NCBI GenBank assembly: GCA_025451235.1
Contig: JANWKT010000044.1
Location: 1-64,000 of the forward strand
Length of the DNA: 64,000 nucleotides
Source: Flavobacteriales bacterium
GTDB taxonomy: Bacteria; Bacteroidota; Bacteroidia; CAIKAF01
Reading direction: 5' to 3'
Position 1 is the first letter of the stretch, and each line of letters opens with the position of its first letter. The translations under genes and the position numbers were made by a program. Below are positions 51,453-61,638 of this stretch, piece after piece. The notes under the pieces were generated by a model. That model worked only from the letters and a program-made list of their open reading frames with translations. It was not told the origin of the DNA and did no database searches.

Positions 51453-52109
51453 TTAATGTATTGAATCATTTTGTGCCGCAGTACTGTCAGGTGAAGTTCC
51501 TCCACCCTGTAAAGTTTGTACATACATAACTACCTGCCATCTTTCAAATGCACTTAACTGAGCATTATAAGGTCCCATATTCCCTTTACCATATTGGGTA
51601 GCATAAAATATTTGCCCTTCTGTAGCATTCTTCGCCTGATCAGAGCTATAAGCTGGTGGGAGCAATCCCATATTGCCTCTTTTATCCAACAACTTTACAA
51701 CCGGTCCATCCGCCATCCCTTTTTTACCATGACAAGCAATACAATATATATTGTACAATCTTTCTCCCTCGGCCATATTGGCTTCCGTTTTTTGCAAAGG
51801 ATTTTTTAAGAATGCAATGGCAGAATCTCTTCCTCCCAATGTATTTGGGTAAGGAAACGGCATGTAATTGATCATTTTCTCTCTGTCGAAAGAATGAGGA
51901 ATGGTACCCTCCACCTGGTTCTGCATAGTGAGTCCATTTGGAAATACATTGTTATCCTCGTAAGCCTTATAAGATTGAGTACGGTACATATCAAATTCTC
52001 CCATGTACTCGTAACCCGGGCTATTCTTATCTTTTTTCTGACAGGATGTTAGCAAAAGAGCCGTGGCTGCTATTGCCATCAAACTGATATTTAATTTGTT
52101 CATCTTCAT
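51453..52109 (-). CDS. actE: Alternative complex III cytochrome c subunit ActE
   Basis: A 218-residue lipoprotein (signal MKMNKLNISLMAIAATALLL, lipobox LLTSC, Cys23) with one class I c-type haem: CIACH near residue 122 in LYNIYCIACHGKKG. Sixth-ligand Met candidates lie later (GKGNMGPYNAQL). It passes electrons from the complex towards the oxidase CuA centre. The next gene downstream, actF, starts 22 bases after its stop. Confidence 0.92.
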   Translation of the reverse strand: MKMNKLNISLMAIAATALLLTSCQKKDKNSPGYEYMGEFDMYRTQSYKAYEDNNVFPNGLTMQNQVEGTIPHSFDREKMINYMPFPYPNTLGGRDSAIAFLKNPLQKTEANMAEGERLYNIYCIACHGKKGMADGPVVKLLDKRGNMGLLPPAYSSDQAKNATEGQIFYATQYGKGNMGPYNAQLSAFERWQVVMYVQTLQGGGTSPDSTAAQNDSIH

Positions 52110-52121
52110 GTATAGGATGAA

Positions 52122-52682
52122 TTAGTCTTTATATAATAAATGAGAATCGTTCACTTCAACCACTTTTGTTTCTTGTAAGGCAGATTTTATATCATCACCC
52201 GACATTTTTTTATTGTCATCCAATACAATTTCCATCACGAATTTATCGTCAGTAGATCTTGGATCAGGATTCATATTATTTAAACCTGGAAATAACCTGG
52301 AAGTAAATAAAAATGTAAAGTTCATCAAGTGAGCAGCGATCAATACAGTTAACTCGAACGTAATAGGAATATATGCCGGAAGATTCTGAGCCAGCGAGAA
52401 GCTTGGCTTACCTCCGATATCCATCGCCCAGTCTTCGATATTCATATACCATATCATCAATAAAGCCAGAAAAGTACCGGTAGCTCCATAGAAAAATGCA
52501 ATGGTAGATACACGGGTAGGTTTTATTCCTAATACATGATCAATTCCGTGGATCGGAAATGGTGAATAGATCTCCCTGATCTTGATACCCTTCCCCATTA
52601 ATGCCTTGGCACCTGCCAACGTATTATCCGGGTCATCGAAAACCGCTAATATTGTTTTTTTACTTTCCTTTTTGCTGCTCAT
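52122..52682 (-). CDS. actD: Alternative complex III subunit ActD (DUF3341)
   Basis: A 186-residue protein. A soluble N-terminal part starts with FDDPDNTLAGAKALMGKG and IREIYSPFPIHGIDHVLG, hallmarks of DUF3341/ActD. Two helices follow (about 62-82 and 105-127). It helps to connect the soluble and membrane parts of the complex. It lies 24 bases after actC and 12 before actE. Confidence 0.93.
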   Translation of the reverse strand: MSSKKESKKTILAVFDDPDNTLAGAKALMGKGIKIREIYSPFPIHGIDHVLGIKPTRVSTIAFFYGATGTFLALLMIWYMNIEDWAMDIGGKPSFSLAQNLPAYIPITFELTVLIAAHLMNFTFLFTSRLFPGLNNMNPDPRSTDDKFVMEIVLDDNKKMSGDDIKSALQETKVVEVNDSHLLYKD

Positions 52683-52706
52683 AATCTTTTTAGCATTTAT
52701 GGAATA

Positions 52707-54119
52707 TTAATGATGATGTTCTGTATTACCCATTTTTTCGTAATCACTCTCTGTTTTCTTTTTCCAACCGTCACCGCTTTGTTTCAAAATGGATTTCGTT
52801 TCTGCAATGGCAATTACCGGGAACGACCTGGAGAATAATAGGAAAAGTGTAAAGAAGATCCCAAGTGTTCCGATAAAGATCCCCACATCTACCCATGTTG
52901 GATAGAACATGGTCCAGCTTGATGGTAAATAATCTCTATGCAATGAAGTAACAATGATCACGAAACGTTCGAACCACATACCAATATTTACAATGATGGA
53001 TAAGAAGAATGACCACATCAAACTTCTCCGGATCTTCTTGATCCAGAAGAGCTGCGGGCTGATCACATTACAACTCATCATGCTCCAGTAGGCCCACCAA
53101 TAAGGACCGGTAGCTCGGTTAAGGAATGCATAATGTTCATATTGTACACCCGAATACCAGGCGATCACTAACTCTGTAATATAAGCTACCCCTACAATGG
53201 AACCCGTTAGCATGATGATCTTGTTCATCGATTCCATGTGGTTGATCGTAATATATTCTTCCAGGTTGAGCACCTTTCGCATCACTAATAATAAGGTAGA
53301 CACCATGGCGAAGCCCGAGAAGATCGCACCGGCAACGAAATAGGGAGGAAAGATGGTGGTATGCCAACCGGGAACAACCGAAGTAGCAAAGTCCATGGAT
53401 ACGATCGTATGCACCGAAAGTACCAGGGGGGTAGATAAACCTGCCAATACCAAGGATACTTCCTCAAATCGCTGCCATTGTTTCACATTCCCGCTCCACC
53501 CAAAACTTACTGTTCTATATATTTTTCTCATGAAAGGAATGATCTGTCGGTCACGGACCGTTGCAAAATCAGGGATCAATCCTATATACCAGAATCCAAG
53601 TGATACGGAGAAATACGTGGAGATCGCAAAAAGGTCCCAAAGAAGTGGAGAGTTAAAGTTTACCCATAAAGATCCAAACTCGTTCGGTAATGGGAAGAAC
53701 CAATATACTACCCAAACACGACCTACGTGAATTCCTGGGAAAGTGGCGGCACAGATCACCGCAAAAATTGTCATCGCTTCAGCAGAACGGTTAATGGCCA
53801 TTCTCCATTTCTGACGGAACAATAAAAGTACCGCAGAGATCAACGTTCCTGCGTGCCCGATCCCGATCCACCAAACGAAGTTGGTAATATCCCAGGCCCA
53901 TCCTACTGTTTTATTCAAACCCCATACCCCGATACCTGTACCGAATGTATAGAAGATCAATCCTAATCCCCACAAGGCAGTCATGGCAGAAATAGTAAAT
54001 ACCAGGTACCACATTTTATTGGCCCTGCCCTCAATAGGCTTTACAATGTCTTCCGTGATCTGGTGGTATGATTTATTCCCCAGGATTAACGGTTCTCTTA
54101 TTGGCGACTCTATATTCAT
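52707..54119 (-). CDS. actC: Alternative complex III subunit ActC (NrfD-like)
   Basis: A 470-residue membrane protein with about ten helices, homologous to NrfD/PsrC and to ActF, providing a quinol-oxidation site near the Fe-S subunit. Features include the N-terminal REPLILGNKSYHQITEDI and the conserved FVWWIGIGHAGTLISAVLLLFRQKWR near residue 95. The C-terminus ends in a His run (NTEHHH). It lies 37 bases after actB. Confidence 0.94.
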   Translation of the reverse strand: MNIESPIREPLILGNKSYHQITEDIVKPIEGRANKMWYLVFTISAMTALWGLGLIFYTFGTGIGVWGLNKTVGWAWDITNFVWWIGIGHAGTLISAVLLLFRQKWRMAINRSAEAMTIFAVICAATFPGIHVGRVWVVYWFFPLPNEFGSLWVNFNSPLLWDLFAISTYFSVSLGFWYIGLIPDFATVRDRQIIPFMRKIYRTVSFGWSGNVKQWQRFEEVSLVLAGLSTPLVLSVHTIVSMDFATSVVPGWHTTIFPPYFVAGAIFSGFAMVSTLLLVMRKVLNLEEYITINHMESMNKIIMLTGSIVGVAYITELVIAWYSGVQYEHYAFLNRATGPYWWAYWSMMSCNVISPQLFWIKKIRRSLMWSFFLSIIVNIGMWFERFVIIVTSLHRDYLPSSWTMFYPTWVDVGIFIGTLGIFFTLFLLFSRSFPVIAIAETKSILKQSGDGWKKKTESDYEKMGNTEHHH

Positions 54120-54156
54120 ACTGCTGTTAAGCTTTTAACTATTCTCTTATTTATAA

Positions 54157-57100
54157 TTAATGTCCTCCGTGATCTTCATGTCCACCTTCTTTTTTCTCCC
54201 CTCCTTCTGAATGCGCTTCCTCTCCTTCTTCATGACTAACACCTGCATTTGGATCCTCATGTTTATATTCTTCTTCCACATTCCTGATCTTGGTTTGGTA
54301 GATCACATTAGGTTTAACACCGATCTCTTCCAATAATTTATAAGATCTTGGATTCTTTTGTTCCATCTCGGTGATCTTGCTGTCCTTATCATTGTAATCT
54401 CCAAAAATGATCGCATTCGTAGGACATGCTTCCGAACAGGCTGTTTGAATTTCCTGGTCTTTTACCATCCTCGATTGTTTTTTAGCTTCCAGTTTTCCTG
54501 ACTGAATTCTTTGAACACACATACTGCATTTTTCCATGACCCCACGTGAACGAACCGTAACATCTGGATTCAACACCATTTTGCCTAAGTCGTTATTCAT
54601 ATAGAAATCAAACTTATCATTGTCGGCATATTTAAACCAGTTGAAACGACGTACTTTATATGGACAGTTGTTGGCACAATAACGTGTACCGATACAACGG
54701 TTATAGGTCATTTGATTCAATCCCTCGGTACTATGCGTTGTAGCCAACACCGGGCAAACTGTTTCACAAGGTGCATGGTTACAATGCTGACACATGATCG
54801 GTTGGAAAGCCACCTTCGGATTGTTCGAAGGAGTTTCCATTTTCTTGGCCTGAGAAATATTGTAAATACCACTTTCGTAACGATGGCTTTCATCTGCATC
54901 AGAAGTATAATAACGGTCGATACGTAACCAATGCATATCACGTGATACGTGAACTTCTTTTTTACCAACTACAGGAACATTGTTCTCAATATGACAAGCC
55001 ACCACACAAGCACCGCAACCTGTACATGAGTTCAGGTCGATCGACAACCCCCAACGGTGATTGATCATTTTGAAATCTTTCCAGTAATCGATCTTGTCAA
55101 TATCTGCATGACCATGTGGAGCAATATCCTTCACATTGGTGTGCATGGTCTTTTTATAGTTCCCTGATTTAGGATCAAGCTTGAATTCTTTCAAAGAAGT
55201 TTCTTTGATGATATCACGACCCATCATGGTATGGTGAGTTTGGGTACTCGCCATTTTATATTTTTTATTCGTCTTGGTAACATTTGCATTCAAAGCAACA
55301 TTCATATAGTAGTTGCCTGAAGTGGCCATGAATGGGTAAGCGTTCTTACCGATCATTTGATCTGTTTTATTCCCAAAAACCGCCAGGTTCGTTCCATAGA
55401 TCCTTCCATAACCCACTGCAATTCCAATGGTGCCTGGTTTTTGTCCTGGTACGGCCACTACCGGAAGATCAATACTTTTTTGGTTCACCGAAACAGTAGC
55501 AATATTTGCACTGTTCATCTCTCCCATTTTTTTATTGAACTTGAATTCGGCTTTATCCATATCTTCGGGAGACATGGTAATATAGTTATCCCAAACACAA
55601 CGTGTAATAGGATCAGGTAACTCCTGTAGCATTGGATTAAAATACTGGGTACCGGTTCCGATACCTACCTTCTCATACAAGATCACTTCCCAGCTTTTGC
55701 TGGCTTTCTGCATCTCTACTAATTTGGCAGCAGCATCTCCAATAGATAAACTACCGGTAGTAATGATGGTAGTGCCTTCAATATTAGGAGTAATATTTAC
55801 AACCGTTGAATCAGTTCCAGAATGGTTATGTCCCAACGTAGGTTGGTCTGTACTTGTACCATGTCCGGTTGAATAACAGCCGTCATGTAAAGTAACATTC
55901 CAGAACTCATCGAAGGTTAAATATCCTGAAGAAGCAAACAAAGTATCCTTCCAGGTCTTCTTCATATATTCTCTATATGCAGCTCCGGTTTTATCTTTTC
56001 TCACTGCAAAACCCGACCATACCATTAAACTTTCCTGCGCTGATCTTGTATCATACAAAGGATGGATAGTAGGCTGCTGAATAATATAATGTCCTCCTTG
56101 TGGATTATAATCATTCCATGCTTCCAGGTAATGATGATCCGGACATAAATAAGTGGCATTTGTTTCTTCACTGCGATCACCAAACGAAACCGAAAGTTCC
56201 AAGCCTCCGATAAATTTGTTGAATTCCTCACCATTTGGAAGTGTATAAGCAGGATTGGTTCCGTAAAGGATCACTGCTTTTACAGCTTTGTCTTTTACAA
56301 GATCCATCACCGCCTTATCCTGGCCGTTGTATAACTTCACTTCTTTATCTAGGTGAATGGTATTGCCATAAGAACCCAACATATCATTAATGCTGTTGGT
56401 GATCAGCTGCGCATTTACATCATTCAATCCACAAACCACCAAGGCTTTTCCCCTGTTGGCCCATAGATAATCTCCAGCGACTGCAATATCTTTTTCGAAA
56501 TCAATTTTGCTTCCGCTCAACGTAGGTCGGCCGGCTTTAACCGCTAAATAATTATACATAGCAACCAGTCCAACACCAATCTCCGATGCTTTTACCATCG
56601 TGCGGTAATCAGCATTGGCTCCTGCCAGCGACATAATAGATTCAAACTGGAAATGGCGGCTCATAAGTCCTTTATCAGGATTACGGGTAACCGCATATTG
56701 TTTTTCATATACTCCGCTCATCAACCATCCGTTCAGGAAATCAGCTCCGAAAGAAGCAATCGCCATGGCTTTATCAAAATGATAACCAGGGATCACTGAT
56801 TTACCGAAGGATAATAAATTCGCTTCTCTGAATGCAGAATAAGATACTGCATCATATTGTATATGCTGAACATTGGTAAACTTGGTAGTAAAATCTTTAA
56901 TCACACCCGTTGTAGATGGACTGATGATCGTGTTCGACAAGATCACAATTTTTCCTCCTTTTACTGCAATATCTGTTAGTTTATCATTGATCTCTTTATC
57001 TGCGGCAGCCCAGGTAATAGGTGATCCACCTTTCATCGGGGTTTTTGCTCTTTTATTATCATATAAAGACAAAACAGATCCTTGGGCTCTTGCATTCGTT

Positions 57101-57492
57101 GCTCCTTGGGTAACATGACATAGTCTGTTTCCGTCGATCTTAATGGGGCGACCTTCACGGGTCTTTACCAGAATTCCATAATAATCACTTCCATCATAAT
57201 AAGCGGATGCAAAATAGTTGGCTACGCCCGGTGTAATGGTTTCGGGTTTTATTACATAAGGAATTGCTTTCTTAACAGGTGTTTCGCAGGCTGCTAAAGT
57301 AGCGGCCGTTACAGAGAATCCTAAAAACTTTAGGAAATCCCTCCGATTGGTGCTTGATGAAGCTGTTTTTTCATCTGCCAGGAACTCGTCCATTGGCAAA
57401 TCCTGCTTGAACTCTTTTTCTTTGTTCTTCAGGAAGTCTGCATCATTTTCCAGTTCTTCGAAACCTTTCCAGTAAACTTTCTTGTTACTCAT
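54157..57492 (-). CDS. actB: Alternative complex III subunit ActB (molybdopterin-type fold plus Fe-S)
   Basis: A 1111-residue peripheral subunit. A Tat-like signal (NRRDFLKFLGFS, twin Arg at 50-51) ends in LAAC (Cys69), so it is probably lipidated and exported folded. The long N-terminal domain has a molybdopterin-oxidoreductase fold, which in ACIII lacks the cofactor. The C-terminal third has the iron-sulfur ferredoxin motifs CTGCGACVVACHIEN, CQHCNHAPCETVCP, CIGTRYCANNCP and CSMCVQRI plus CSEACPTNAI. These carry electrons from the quinol site towards ActA haems. The C-terminus is an acidic, His- and Gly-rich tail (last 45 residues). Confidence 0.95.
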   Translation of the reverse strand: MSNKKVYWKGFEELENDADFLKNKEKEFKQDLPMDEFLADEKTASSSTNRRDFLKFLGFSVTAATLAACETPVKKAIPYVIKPETITPGVANYFASAYYDGSDYYGILVKTREGRPIKIDGNRLCHVTQGATNARAQGSVLSLYDNKRAKTPMKGGSPITWAAADKEINDKLTDIAVKGGKIVILSNTIISPSTTGVIKDFTTKFTNVQHIQYDAVSYSAFREANLLSFGKSVIPGYHFDKAMAIASFGADFLNGWLMSGVYEKQYAVTRNPDKGLMSRHFQFESIMSLAGANADYRTMVKASEIGVGLVAMYNYLAVKAGRPTLSGSKIDFEKDIAVAGDYLWANRGKALVVCGLNDVNAQLITNSINDMLGSYGNTIHLDKEVKLYNGQDKAVMDLVKDKAVKAVILYGTNPAYTLPNGEEFNKFIGGLELSVSFGDRSEETNATYLCPDHHYLEAWNDYNPQGGHYIIQQPTIHPLYDTRSAQESLMVWSGFAVRKDKTGAAYREYMKKTWKDTLFASSGYLTFDEFWNVTLHDGCYSTGHGTSTDQPTLGHNHSGTDSTVVNITPNIEGTTIITTGSLSIGDAAAKLVEMQKASKSWEVILYEKVGIGTGTQYFNPMLQELPDPITRCVWDNYITMSPEDMDKAEFKFNKKMGEMNSANIATVSVNQKSIDLPVVAVPGQKPGTIGIAVGYGRIYGTNLAVFGNKTDQMIGKNAYPFMATSGNYYMNVALNANVTKTNKKYKMASTQTHHTMMGRDIIKETSLKEFKLDPKSGNYKKTMHTNVKDIAPHGHADIDKIDYWKDFKMINHRWGLSIDLNSCTGCGACVVACHIENNVPVVGKKEVHVSRDMHWLRIDRYYTSDADESHRYESGIYNISQAKKMETPSNNPKVAFQPIMCQHCNHAPCETVCPVLATTHSTEGLNQMTYNRCIGTRYCANNCPYKVRRFNWFKYADNDKFDFYMNNDLGKMVLNPDVTVRSRGVMEKCSMCVQRIQSGKLEAKKQSRMVKDQEIQTACSEACPTNAIIFGDYNDKDSKITEMEQKNPRSYKLLEEIGVKPNVIYQTKIRNVEEEYKHEDPNAGVSHEEGEEAHSEGGEKKEGGHEDHGGH

Positions 57493-57527
57493 ATGATTTG
57501 ATCCTTATGGATATTATTTTTAATTAA

Positions 57528-58913
57528 TTAATAATGACATTTTGAACATTCCAATCCGCCGATCTTCTCAACCGTAAAGGCCTGTCCTTTTCTCATTTCG
57601 TATTCACCGTAATGCTCTTTATAATAATTATGTAGTCTCTCGTAATATCCATTGCTGGCAAATTGTACTTCCGTTTTGCGGTGACAGTTGATGCACCATC
57701 CCATGGTAAGAGGAGCAAATTGCTCAACTGTTTCCATCTCTTCAATTTTACCATGACATTCAGCACAATCAATTTTGCCCACTTTTACGTGTTGCTGGTG
57801 GCTAAAGAATACATGATCAGGCAATACGTGTACCTGGTTCCATTTAACCGGTTTCTGTATTTGTGCTTCCATGCCTTCAAAAGATCCAGGTTCTTCTGCC
57901 AGCCACTCCTTAAATACTTTTTTGATCTTCTCAGGATCCATGGATTGGTAATTGTCGAAATATTTCAAGTCAACAGGGTTCCATCCAATGGCTGCATATA
58001 TTTTTGAAATTTCTGATCTTTTGGTTTTCGGACCCTCATTCACTGCTTTATGACAGTTCATACAAACATTCGAGGAAGGAATACCTGCATGACGTGATTT
58101 CTCGGCAGTTGAATGGCAGTATTTACAATCGATCCCGTTTTGTTTTACATGGGTAACGTGTGAAAATTTGATCGGTTGCTCAGGTTTATTGTTGGTATAA
58201 ACTCCTAGTTTGCTCAGAGCCATAAAGGCTTCATACGACAACCATGAGCTTAAAATAATTCCAAGGAAGAGGGCTAGTTTTTTATGGGCACCCAGCCATT
58301 TCCACAAATTGGTAAAGAAGTCGAACGGGGTCCTTTCCGGATGCAGGTCCTCCCCGGTTTCTTTTCGGCTGATATTATCCATCGACCGGCTTACAGTGCT
58401 CAATGCACGGGCCAGCACCAACAGCACAATGGCCGCAATAACCAATACTATAATGATGATATTCCTGCTAGTACTGCCTTTGGAATCAGTCTTTTCACCG
58501 CCTGGGCCAACGACTGGTCCTTCAGTTACAACAGGGGCTTCCCCTTTTTCAATATAAGCTAAAACGTCGGCTATTTCTTCATCCTTTAAGTTAAAGGAAG
58601 GCATTACAGAACTATTGAATTGGGCGAAAAGATCGTTGGCGTATTTATCGCCGGTTTTTAGAAATTCCTGTGAGTTTTTGATCCATTTATGCAAGTTGGC
58701 CTCATCACTCCAACGGTCTTTTACCCCAGCCAAGCCAGGACCAATCATCTTCTGATCCGTTACATAATGGCAACGGGCGCAATTGGCTTTAAAAATTGTT
58801 TTTCCGTTATCCGGGTTTCCGGCTGCCCAGGAAAAGGCGGTGGTCATCACCAGGAAAAAGGCTACCAGTAGGGCTTTTAAGTGGTGGTTAGTGGAGGATT
58901 TTTCGCTGCTCAT
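57528..58913 (-). CDS. actA: Alternative complex III multihaem cytochrome ActA
   Basis: A 461-residue cytochrome that opens the operon. Six CxxCH motifs are visible: CARCH (about residue 45) in an N-terminal class I cytochrome-like module after a signal peptide, and CKYCH, CMNCH, CAECH, CINCH and CSKCH in the C-terminal half. Two helices (about 150-170 and 217-237) separate the parts. ActA is described as pentahaem in well-studied complexes, so the additional N-terminal monohaem module is a fusion or a lineage variant. The final CSKCH is only two residues from the C-terminus. Confidence 0.92.
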   Translation of the reverse strand: MSSEKSSTNHHLKALLVAFFLVMTTAFSWAAGNPDNGKTIFKANCARCHYVTDQKMIGPGLAGVKDRWSDEANLHKWIKNSQEFLKTGDKYANDLFAQFNSSVMPSFNLKDEEIADVLAYIEKGEAPVVTEGPVVGPGGEKTDSKGSTSRNIIIIVLVIAAIVLLVLARALSTVSRSMDNISRKETGEDLHPERTPFDFFTNLWKWLGAHKKLALFLGIILSSWLSYEAFMALSKLGVYTNNKPEQPIKFSHVTHVKQNGIDCKYCHSTAEKSRHAGIPSSNVCMNCHKAVNEGPKTKRSEISKIYAAIGWNPVDLKYFDNYQSMDPEKIKKVFKEWLAEEPGSFEGMEAQIQKPVKWNQVHVLPDHVFFSHQQHVKVGKIDCAECHGKIEEMETVEQFAPLTMGWCINCHRKTEVQFASNGYYERLHNYYKEHYGEYEMRKGQAFTVEKIGGLECSKCHY

Positions 58914-58965
58914 AGAAATTTTCTACTAATTCCAAACCTGTTAAAAAAGGTCAAGTTTTCGTGTG

Positions 58966-58973
58966 CAAAATTA
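58966..58973 (-). promoter_or_regulatory. -7 promoter box for the act-cta operon
   Basis: The minus strand reads TAATTTTG, matching TAnnTTTG, with a leader of about 45 bases before the actA ATG. Confidence 0.5.
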
Positions 58974-59348
58974 TACATTCATGCATATTACGTATGCGTA
59001 GAGCCAAAAAAATTCAGGACTTTGCTTATTTAAAATGATTCTAAATAAGAAAATAATCGATCTTTCAGTTTTAACAATACCTAAGGATGGCTAAAACCCT
59101 CACCAACATTAGGTATTCGCCTAAACCTAAACCGATTAGTGTCAAAAGTCACATCCTTCGGCTGCCCTCTCCCTCCCCTCAATTTGGGGATTGATAACTA
59201 ATAATTCGTGATTTGGTTGGACCATGATCCTTCCGAATCCCCAAAAAGCCACCCGATCACTCCAGCCTTTTCCGCTGCCAAACAACCAACAACGAACAGC
59301 AGGCAATCAAAAAAGTTTTCGCAAAAATATTAGTCTATAGCTATCTGT
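58974..59348. other. Intergenic region between actA and corA
   Basis: Apart from the actA promoter at its edge, I see no gene, strong hairpin or obvious regulatory repeat in this stretch. The downstream side lacks a clear terminator for corA. Confidence 0.5.
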
Positions 59349-60458
59349 CTATAACCATTTCCTGAAACGGAAATAAATGATCAGGACCAAGGCAGTAACC
59401 GCCATTAATCCAAGAGCCGTTGGATATCCATATACCCATTTCAGCTCAGGCATATTGTATTTCGATACCTCGGGATCAAAGTTCATCCCGTAAATTCCGG
59501 CAATTAACGACAAGGCCATGAATATAGCTGATACGATCGTTAAGGTTTTCATGATACTGTTCATCATGTTATTGGTCCCCGATTGGTAAATACCCATGAG
59601 TCCGTATACCTTGTCACGCGATTGAATAATGGTATCATCAATACTGGTTACATGATCGTATAGATCACGTGTATAAATATGGGTCCGCTTGGTGATCAGC
59701 CGATGTTCGGTCCTGTACATATTGTACACCACATCTTTCATCGGGTGCACCACTCTTTTGAGGGTATTATAATGTTTTTTTGCTTCCTTGATCTTGATCA
59801 GCTGACGCCTATGGGTAGTGGCATATAAAAGATCTTCCAGGTCATCCAGGTAATGATCAAAAGTTTCGGTAACCACAATATAATTGTCGATAATGGCATC
59901 CATTAGGGCGTAGGCCAAATAATCAATCCCACGAACCCTTATCTTCGAAGTGCCTGCCCTGATCCTTCCTCTTACTCCATCAAAAACATCTCCTGTTTCT
60001 TCCTGAAAAGTAATGAGCATGTTTTCCTTGATCACCATGCTGATCTGCTCCATCCCAAAATTACCTTGCTCGGGGCAATGCATATCCTTTAAAATAATAA
60101 AAATATAGCTCTCAAATTCTTCAAATTTCGGTCGGCTCTCAATATTCATGACGTCCTCCAGCGTCAGGTTTTCCAGATGCATGAGTTTCCCACAATCATT
60201 GATCACTTTGGGATCATGCACTCCATCAATATTGATCCAGGTAAGATGTCCGGTCTCTAATTTCTGAGCCAGTTCGTCAATCGATTTGGCTGTATATTCT
60301 ACTACTTTGTCCTCTTTATATTGAATAGCCGTGATCACCGGAAGCTGGGTGTTTTTTTCTCCGGTATAAATAAGGGTCCCTGGGGGCACACCTGTTTTCA
60401 GAACAGTTTTTGCCTCGGGATCCTCTTTCCTGAATTTATAATTTTTCTTTCCTACCAT
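59349..60458 (-). CDS. corA: CorA-family magnesium/cobalt transporter
   Basis: A 369-residue pentameric channel subunit. A long cytoplasmic alpha/beta funnel (about 1-305) is followed by two C-terminal helices, with the diagnostic YGMN motif at the end of the first (AGIYGMNFDPEVS). The C-terminus is short and basic (FRFRKWL). It should take up Mg2+ down the membrane potential. It starts seven bases after the mscS stop, so the two are in one operon. Confidence 0.95.
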   Translation of the reverse strand: MVGKKNYKFRKEDPEAKTVLKTGVPPGTLIYTGEKNTQLPVITAIQYKEDKVVEYTAKSIDELAQKLETGHLTWINIDGVHDPKVINDCGKLMHLENLTLEDVMNIESRPKFEEFESYIFIILKDMHCPEQGNFGMEQISMVIKENMLITFQEETGDVFDGVRGRIRAGTSKIRVRGIDYLAYALMDAIIDNYIVVTETFDHYLDDLEDLLYATTHRRQLIKIKEAKKHYNTLKRVVHPMKDVVYNMYRTEHRLITKRTHIYTRDLYDHVTSIDDTIIQSRDKVYGLMGIYQSGTNNMMNSIMKTLTIVSAIFMALSLIAGIYGMNFDPEVSKYNMPELKWVYGYPTALGLMAVTALVLIIYFRFRKWL

Positions 60459-60465
60459 CTTGCAT

Positions 60466-61341
60466 TTATTTAGTTGGTGGATTTTTTAAAATTACATTCA
60501 TATAGGGAAGCGGTATTTCAATCCCTTCCTTGTCAAATCTCTTTTTAATGATCTTGTAGAGGTCAGTCACCAGTACAAAAGATTCCGGCGAGTTCTCTCC
60601 GCAAACGTAGGCCCTTAGCTGGATCCCATATTCTGCTAATCGCATCACCCTTACTTCTACCAGGTCCTCATTGGCTGCAATGGCTTCAGGAGTTCTTGAA
60701 TCTATGAACATAGGATGGTTTTCACATTCTTCCTGGATAAGTGAAACCGCCTTATCGATATCAGCCGTATAGCTGATCTGAATATCCAGATAGCGGATCA
60801 CCTTTTCATCCACAATGCTTCGGTTCACAATAATTTCATTGCTGATCACGGTATTGGGAACAATGATCCTTTTGTTCTCGAAATTTTTGATAATGGTATG
60901 ACGCAAGGTAATGTCTTCCACCCGGCCTATATACTCCTGTTTATTCCCTATCTCGATCAGGTCACCGATCCTGAAAGGTTTAAAGATAACCAGGAAAATT
61001 CCATTGATGATATTGGAAAAGGCGGCCTGTGAGGCAAAACCCACGATAGCGGCCAGGATACCGGCCCCGGCAAAGAGCGTCATGGCAATTTGCTTAAAGG
61101 GAGGGATCATATAGATCACCGAAATGGTTGTAATGATGACGATTAAAAACGTAAAGGCGTTTTTTACAAAGCTATAGGTAGTAGGATCTACATTGATTCT
61201 TGGCGATTCTCTCTTGAAATAGTTATGCACCAGAAACCTAACCACAAAATTGATGGTAAAAGCAGAAATGATCACAATCGCGATTTTTCCGATGATCATG
61301 AAGGTGTCAGTATTGCTTTCAAGCCAATGGGTGATCCACAT
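60466..61341 (-). CDS. mscS: Small-conductance mechanosensitive channel (MscS family)
   Basis: A 291-residue channel. Three helices occupy about residues 14-40, 55-78 and 85-120; the third, Gly/Ala-rich (GAGILAAIVGFASQ), lines the pore. The beta domain follows with the signature FKPFRIGDLIEIGN and NKRIIVPNTVISNEIIVN. The C-terminal alpha/beta domain is typical. It should relieve turgor on hypo-osmotic shock. A -7-like TATCTTTA with one mismatch lies 22 bases upstream. Confidence 0.94.
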   Translation of the reverse strand: MWITHWLESNTDTFMIIGKIAIVIISAFTINFVVRFLVHNYFKRESPRINVDPTTYSFVKNAFTFLIVIITTISVIYMIPPFKQIAMTLFAGAGILAAIVGFASQAAFSNIINGIFLVIFKPFRIGDLIEIGNKQEYIGRVEDITLRHTIIKNFENKRIIVPNTVISNEIIVNRSIVDEKVIRYLDIQISYTADIDKAVSLIQEECENHPMFIDSRTPEAIAANEDLVEVRVMRLAEYGIQLRAYVCGENSPESFVLVTDLYKIIKKRFDKEGIEIPLPYMNVILKNPPTK

Positions 61342-61460
61342 TTCAGCAAAATTAAATCTAAGGTAAAGATATTAAACCAATTAAGAGAATCAAGCTGGTA
61401 GCAGCTTTCAGCAAAAATATTAATATATCTAAAAACAGCCCGGTGCCTTCAAGAAACATA

Positions 61461-61468
61461 TATCTTTG
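61461..61468 (+). promoter_or_regulatory. Distal -7 promoter box upstream of the Crp/Fnr gene
   Basis: TATCTTTG is a full match about 207 bases before the regulator ATG. A transcript from here would include the CRP-like site, so this could be a second, long-leader promoter. Confidence 0.35.
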
Positions 61469-61564
61469 CCCTGTCAAAATTTAGGGTCGAAACCATACCG
61501 TCCAATCCACCCAAAAAAGCACGATAATTTCAACATAAAAGTTACCGTGAAAGCCCTTGATTAA

Positions 61565-61580
61565 TGTGACATGTATCACA
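61565..61580. promoter_or_regulatory. Perfect CRP-type operator TGTGA-N6-TCACA
   Basis: TGTGACATGTATCACA has both half-sites of the CRP/HcpR type. It is centred about 80 bases upstream of the predicted transcription start of the adjacent Crp/Fnr gene, which is consistent with activation or autoregulation. Confidence 0.8.
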
Positions 61581-61596
61581 AATGGCCATGCCATTT
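61580..61596. repeat. Palindrome adjoining the CRP-type site
   Basis: AAATGGC and GCCATTT pair perfectly around CAT directly after the TCACA half-site. It may be a second operator or part of the same regulatory complex. Confidence 0.4.
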
Positions 61597-61638
61597 GGAT
61601 CGCGTAAAAAATTTATTAGTTTGGTATCTAAATGTGAT

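Noticed and set aside
61347-61354. TAATTTTG promoter box for mscS
   Set aside because: It is only six bases from the ATG; a one-mismatch TATCTTTA further upstream is more sensibly placed.
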